Origin: JBAPRR01 sp049281195
GTDB lineage: Bacteria; Actinomycetota; Acidimicrobiia; Acidimicrobiales; CAVXTF01
Direction of reading: 5' to 3'
Assembly (NCBI GenBank): GCA_049281195.1
Contig: JBAPRR010000451.1
Coordinates: 1 to 33,895, forward strand
Length of the DNA: 33,895 bases
The translations under genes were made by a program, and so were the position numbers. The notes beneath the pieces are model-generated. The model was not told the origin of the DNA and made no database searches. It saw only the letters and a program-made list of their open reading frames with translations. Of the stretch, positions 31,769 through 33,895 are shown piece by piece (position 1 is the first letter of the stretch; each line of letters starts with the position of its first letter).

Positions 31769-32592
31769 CCGAGTCGTCGCTCTCTAAGGCACGAATAGTT
31801 GGGGCCCTGGACGAGGAATGGCACTTCATTGCCGAGCTCATGGCGCGCCAGACGGATCAGGCGTGGAAGCTTCCGGCCAAAACGCTTCCCGGTTGGTCGG
31901 TGCAGGACATAGTGGCGCACATCATCGGAACCGAAGCCGCTCTTCTCGGCGAAACGGCCCCCGAGGCCACACGTGATCTCAAAGAGATTCCTCACGTGAA
32001 AAACGACATCGGGGTTTTGAACGAGCAGTGGATCGACTCCATGAGGAGCATGAGCCCTTCACAGGTGCTCGACCGTTTTTCCGAAGTCACGTCCAAGAGG
32101 GCAGAAGCACTGAACACGATGAGCCAGGAGGAATTCGACGCTCCATCTTGGACTCCCGCGGGCCAGGGAACATACGGCCGGTTCATGCAGATCCGCGTTT
32201 ACGACTGCTGGCTGCACGAACAGGACATCAGAGACACCCTCGATCAACCTGGCCACGTCACCGGTGCGCCCGCCGAAATATCACTCGACGAGATAACCAC
32301 CGCTCTCGGTTACGTGGTGGGCAAAAAGGCCGGAGCACCGGATAAAAGCAGTGTCATGTTCGACATCGCCGGTGGGGTGAGCCGGCAGATCTGTATGGCT
32401 GTAGACGGACGTGCAGCGGTCGTCGACAGCTTGAGCGGCGCTCCGACAACCGTCCTCGAGATCCCCTTCAACTTGTTCGTCCGTCTGACAGGTGGGCGCG
32501 TTGACCCGGAAGAATCACTTGCCGAGATCGGGATCCGTGGCGACCAGGCCCTCGGACGTCGCGTCGTCGAATCTCTTCCGTTCACGGTCTGA
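31765..32592 (+). CDS. maleylpyruvate isomerase-family mycothiol-dependent enzyme (MDMPI/DinB fold)
   Basis: 275 residues from ATG 31765, which shares ATGA with the preceding stop and has GGGAGG about 10 bases upstream. The N-terminal four-helix domain (to about 170) carries the metal residues of the fold: His in VQDIVAHIIGTEAALL and the pair in RVYDCWLHEQDIRDTL. The C-terminal ~100 residues are the alpha-beta domain usual in these proteins (DIAGGVSRQICMAVDGRAA; LEIPFNLFVRLTGGRVDPEE). Family members use mycothiol as a cofactor or co-substrate; the true substrate here is unknown, and maleylpyruvate should not be assumed. It ends the metallophosphoesterase-DsbA-MDMPI operon, 14 bases from the convergent methyltransferase remnant; no terminator hairpin is seen in that gap. 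Confidence 0.9.
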   Translation: MTESSLSKARIVGALDEEWHFIAELMARQTDQAWKLPAKTLPGWSVQDIVAHIIGTEAALLGETAPEATRDLKEIPHVKNDIGVLNEQWIDSMRSMSPSQVLDRFSEVTSKRAEALNTMSQEEFDAPSWTPAGQGTYGRFMQIRVYDCWLHEQDIRDTLDQPGHVTGAPAEISLDEITTALGYVVGKKAGAPDKSSVMFDIAGGVSRQICMAVDGRAAVVDSLSGAPTTVLEIPFNLFVRLTGGRVDPEESLAEIGIRGDQALGRRVVESLPFTV

Positions 32593-32606
32593 CCGGGCCT
32601 TAGGTA

Positions 32607-33346
32607 TCAAACACTCCTGCAGTCGTACCAGGCGTAGACCTGCGAATCACTGCACCAGGAATTGACGATCTCGAAGCCCGTCTCGGCGAGCATCGGCTCG
32701 ATCAGCCATGTGAATGTCGAGTACTCCTCGCGCAGATGGGTCACATACTCTTCGGCGGACCAGCCGATGCCGGGCTCTATCGATGCATTCCGCAGCCACT
32801 CCCGATGACCTGCTCCGTCGCATCGGGCGTGAACGAGAAGAACAGATCGCGCGGATGCAAGATGCCTCCGGTGCGGAGCAGATCGTGGATCTTCTGAAGT
32901 GAGATGACCTTCCAGAAGTCCGGAATCTGATGCAAGGTGTGCCGCGAGTGAACGAAGTCGGGCGGATCACCCGCGTGCTGATACGAGAGCACGCCGGCGT
33001 GCACCACCTCGACGTTCTTGATCCCGAGCGCGGAGATCCTGTTCCTCATCAGCTGAACCATCGCCGGAGAAACATCGATCGCGATAACTCGACCTGCGAC
33101 CAACGCCGCCGCGATGGCGAAGGAGCCCGTACCGCCCCCGATGTCCACGACGGTGCTCTCATGGCCGAGACCCAGGCCGATCAGGCGATCGACGACCTCC
33201 TCGAAATCGGTACGCGACATTTCGTCGTAAGCGGCTACATAGTTCGCATCGAGATGCTCGGGTCCCGCATGCATCATCTCGTCGAGCATCCACCCAGGCG
33301 TCGTCCGATTCTGGTCCGGATCGGTCCCCTCCGGTTCGAGTTGCAT
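32607..33346 (-). pseudogene. class I SAM-dependent methyltransferase broken by a single-base frameshift
   Basis: The first part, from ATG 33346 (4 bases past the upstream stop; ATG 33397 is in frame but overlaps that gene), reads a normal methyltransferase. It has MMHAGPEHLDANYVAAYDE, the SAM loop VVDIGGGTGSFAIAA, AIDVSPAMVQLM, HSRHTLHQIPDFW and LLRTGGILHPRDLFFSF. It then stops early at 32777. Shifting frame at the GGG (minus strand) of 32801-32803 restores the expected C-terminus: EWLRNAS, GWSAEEYVTHLREEYSTF, TWLIEPMLAETGFEIVNSW and YAWYDCRSV, with stop TGA at 32607-32609. Losing one G from GGGG explains it. It may be a real mutation or a base-calling error; if intact the protein would be about 245 residues. 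Substrate unknown. Confidence 0.85.
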
Positions 33347-33350
33347 CGGC

Positions 33351-33895
33351 TCAAGAGTCCGTTCGGTACTGGAGTGAACGTGCGATGTCCCACTCATGGT
33401 GGGTCACGTCGTGAGAATTGGAATGGACGACGTCGTCGACCGTCAGTTCCCCGCGCTCCGAGTGCAAGAGCGTCCGACCACTGCGCGATGCGATCACGAC
33501 GGCATTGTGCCAGTCGTCGACCGCTCGCTCCAAGCCCCACAACACCACTCGCAGGTCCAGCTGCGGATATCTGCGGGCCTCCCCGAGCAGATCGCCGTCA
33601 TAGCCGGCGACCAGTCGATCTGCTCCGAGCGCGAGCCCTGCCAGTCGCTCCGCCCAGATCCGCAGATTGTCGCTTAAGTGAGCGACATAGGCGCTCACAT
33701 TCCACGCCAGGTCGGGGTGCTTGGCTCTCGCATCAGACGGCTTCAGAGTCTGAGCCAACCGCGCATGCAAGCCGAGCACGATCTGTATGCCTTCTTCGGA
33801 GGTGATCGACCAGTGGTAGCCGCATTCACGGCAAGGATCCCCGAAGATCGGTGGTCCCCAGATGATCAGACCCCTGGAGGGTTGACGATCACGAC
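33351..33895 (-). CDS. DinB-like protein with N-terminal Cys pair, 5' end outside the window
   Basis: The minus-strand frame is open from the stop at 33351 to the window edge, so the start is not seen. The visible N-terminal part holds GDPCRECGYHWSITSEEG, a CxxCG knuckle, followed by a DinB-type helical bundle: DLAWNVSAYVAHLSDNLRIW, VLWGLERAVDDWHNAVV and VVHSNSHDVTHHEWDIARSL, with histidines in the positions used for metal in this fold. I recall actinobacterial DinB-family proteins that start with such a C-x2-CG segment. The internal GTG at 33779 is not the start because this conserved segment would be lost. It sits 4 bases from the methyltransferase and was probably co-transcribed with it. 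Function unknown. Confidence 0.75.
   Translation of the reverse strand, partial: RDRQPSRGLIIWGPPIFGDPCRECGYHWSITSEEGIQIVLGLHARLAQTLKPSDARAKHPDLAWNVSAYVAHLSDNLRIWAERLAGLALGADRLVAGYDGDLLGEARRYPQLDLRVVLWGLERAVDDWHNAVVIASRSGRTLLHSERGELTVDDVVHSNSHDVTHHEWDIARSLQYRTDS

Noticed and set aside
32647..32970. 107-residue minus-strand open frame over the methyltransferase 3' end
   Set aside because: It is the third, wrong frame; the conserved C-terminus reads in a different frame after the frameshift.
1..33895. tRNA, rRNA, CRISPR array, insertion sequence or prophage
   Set aside because: Gaps are short and none shows tRNA arms, spaced repeats, terminal inverted repeats with a transposase, or phage genes.

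Overview
The window is high-GC and densely coded, with frequent GTG and TTG starts and many 1-4 base stop/start overlaps. Mycothiol-type enzymes (an MDMPI-family protein, an Rv2466c-like DsbA protein, DinB/DUF664 proteins), a RecBCD set in the order recC-recB-recD, and weak or absent Shine-Dalgarno sites all point to an actinobacterium. An acid-tolerant lineage such as Acidimicrobiia fits the sedolisin-type S53 protease, but that is only inference. No tRNA, rRNA, insertion sequence, CRISPR array, origin or prophage gene was seen.

Layout. (1) 1-4595, plus strand: the end of a TetR regulator, a 2-oxoglutarate/Fe(II) oxygenase, a formaldehyde-activating-enzyme (Fae) homologue, and a three-gene ABC-2 exporter, spaced like one operon. 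(2) 4596-4893, minus strand: a decayed gene remnant with two single-base frameshifts. (3) 4896-6531: a DinB/DUF664 protein and a histone-deacetylase-like hydrolase, divergent across a 112-base gap that carries the same 9-base motif just upstream of both starts. (4) 6625-9979, plus strand: a membrane GGDEF-EAL protein followed by a quinone-oxidoreductase-like MDR enzyme. (5) 9998-14933, minus strand: a short-chain dehydrogenase, DUF503, an S53 protease, a double zinc-ribbon membrane protein and a membrane-anchored exported protein. The last three are coupled by ATGA overlaps. (6) 15049-17823, plus strand: a Tat-exported GH78 (alpha-L-rhamnosidase family) enzyme behind a perfect 14-base palindrome. 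(7) 17830-29486, minus strand: recC, recB, recD, a nitrilase-Nudix fusion and an anchored NHL beta-propeller protein. (8) 29646-32592, plus strand: metallophosphoesterase, DsbA-like protein and MDMPI-family enzyme with ATGA overlaps. (9) 32607-33895, minus strand: a methyltransferase broken by one frameshift, downstream of a DinB-like gene that runs off the window.

The most unusual associations are the oxygenase/Fae/exporter cassette, the S53 protease/zinc-ribbon membrane protein/anchored protein operon, and the nitrilase-Nudix fusion behind recBCD. In the first, an oxidative demethylation that releases formaldehyde could be paired with formaldehyde capture and export of the product. In the second, the membrane protein looks like a PrsW-type core that lacks its catalytic residues. 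All functions come from reading motifs by eye; no database search was run.
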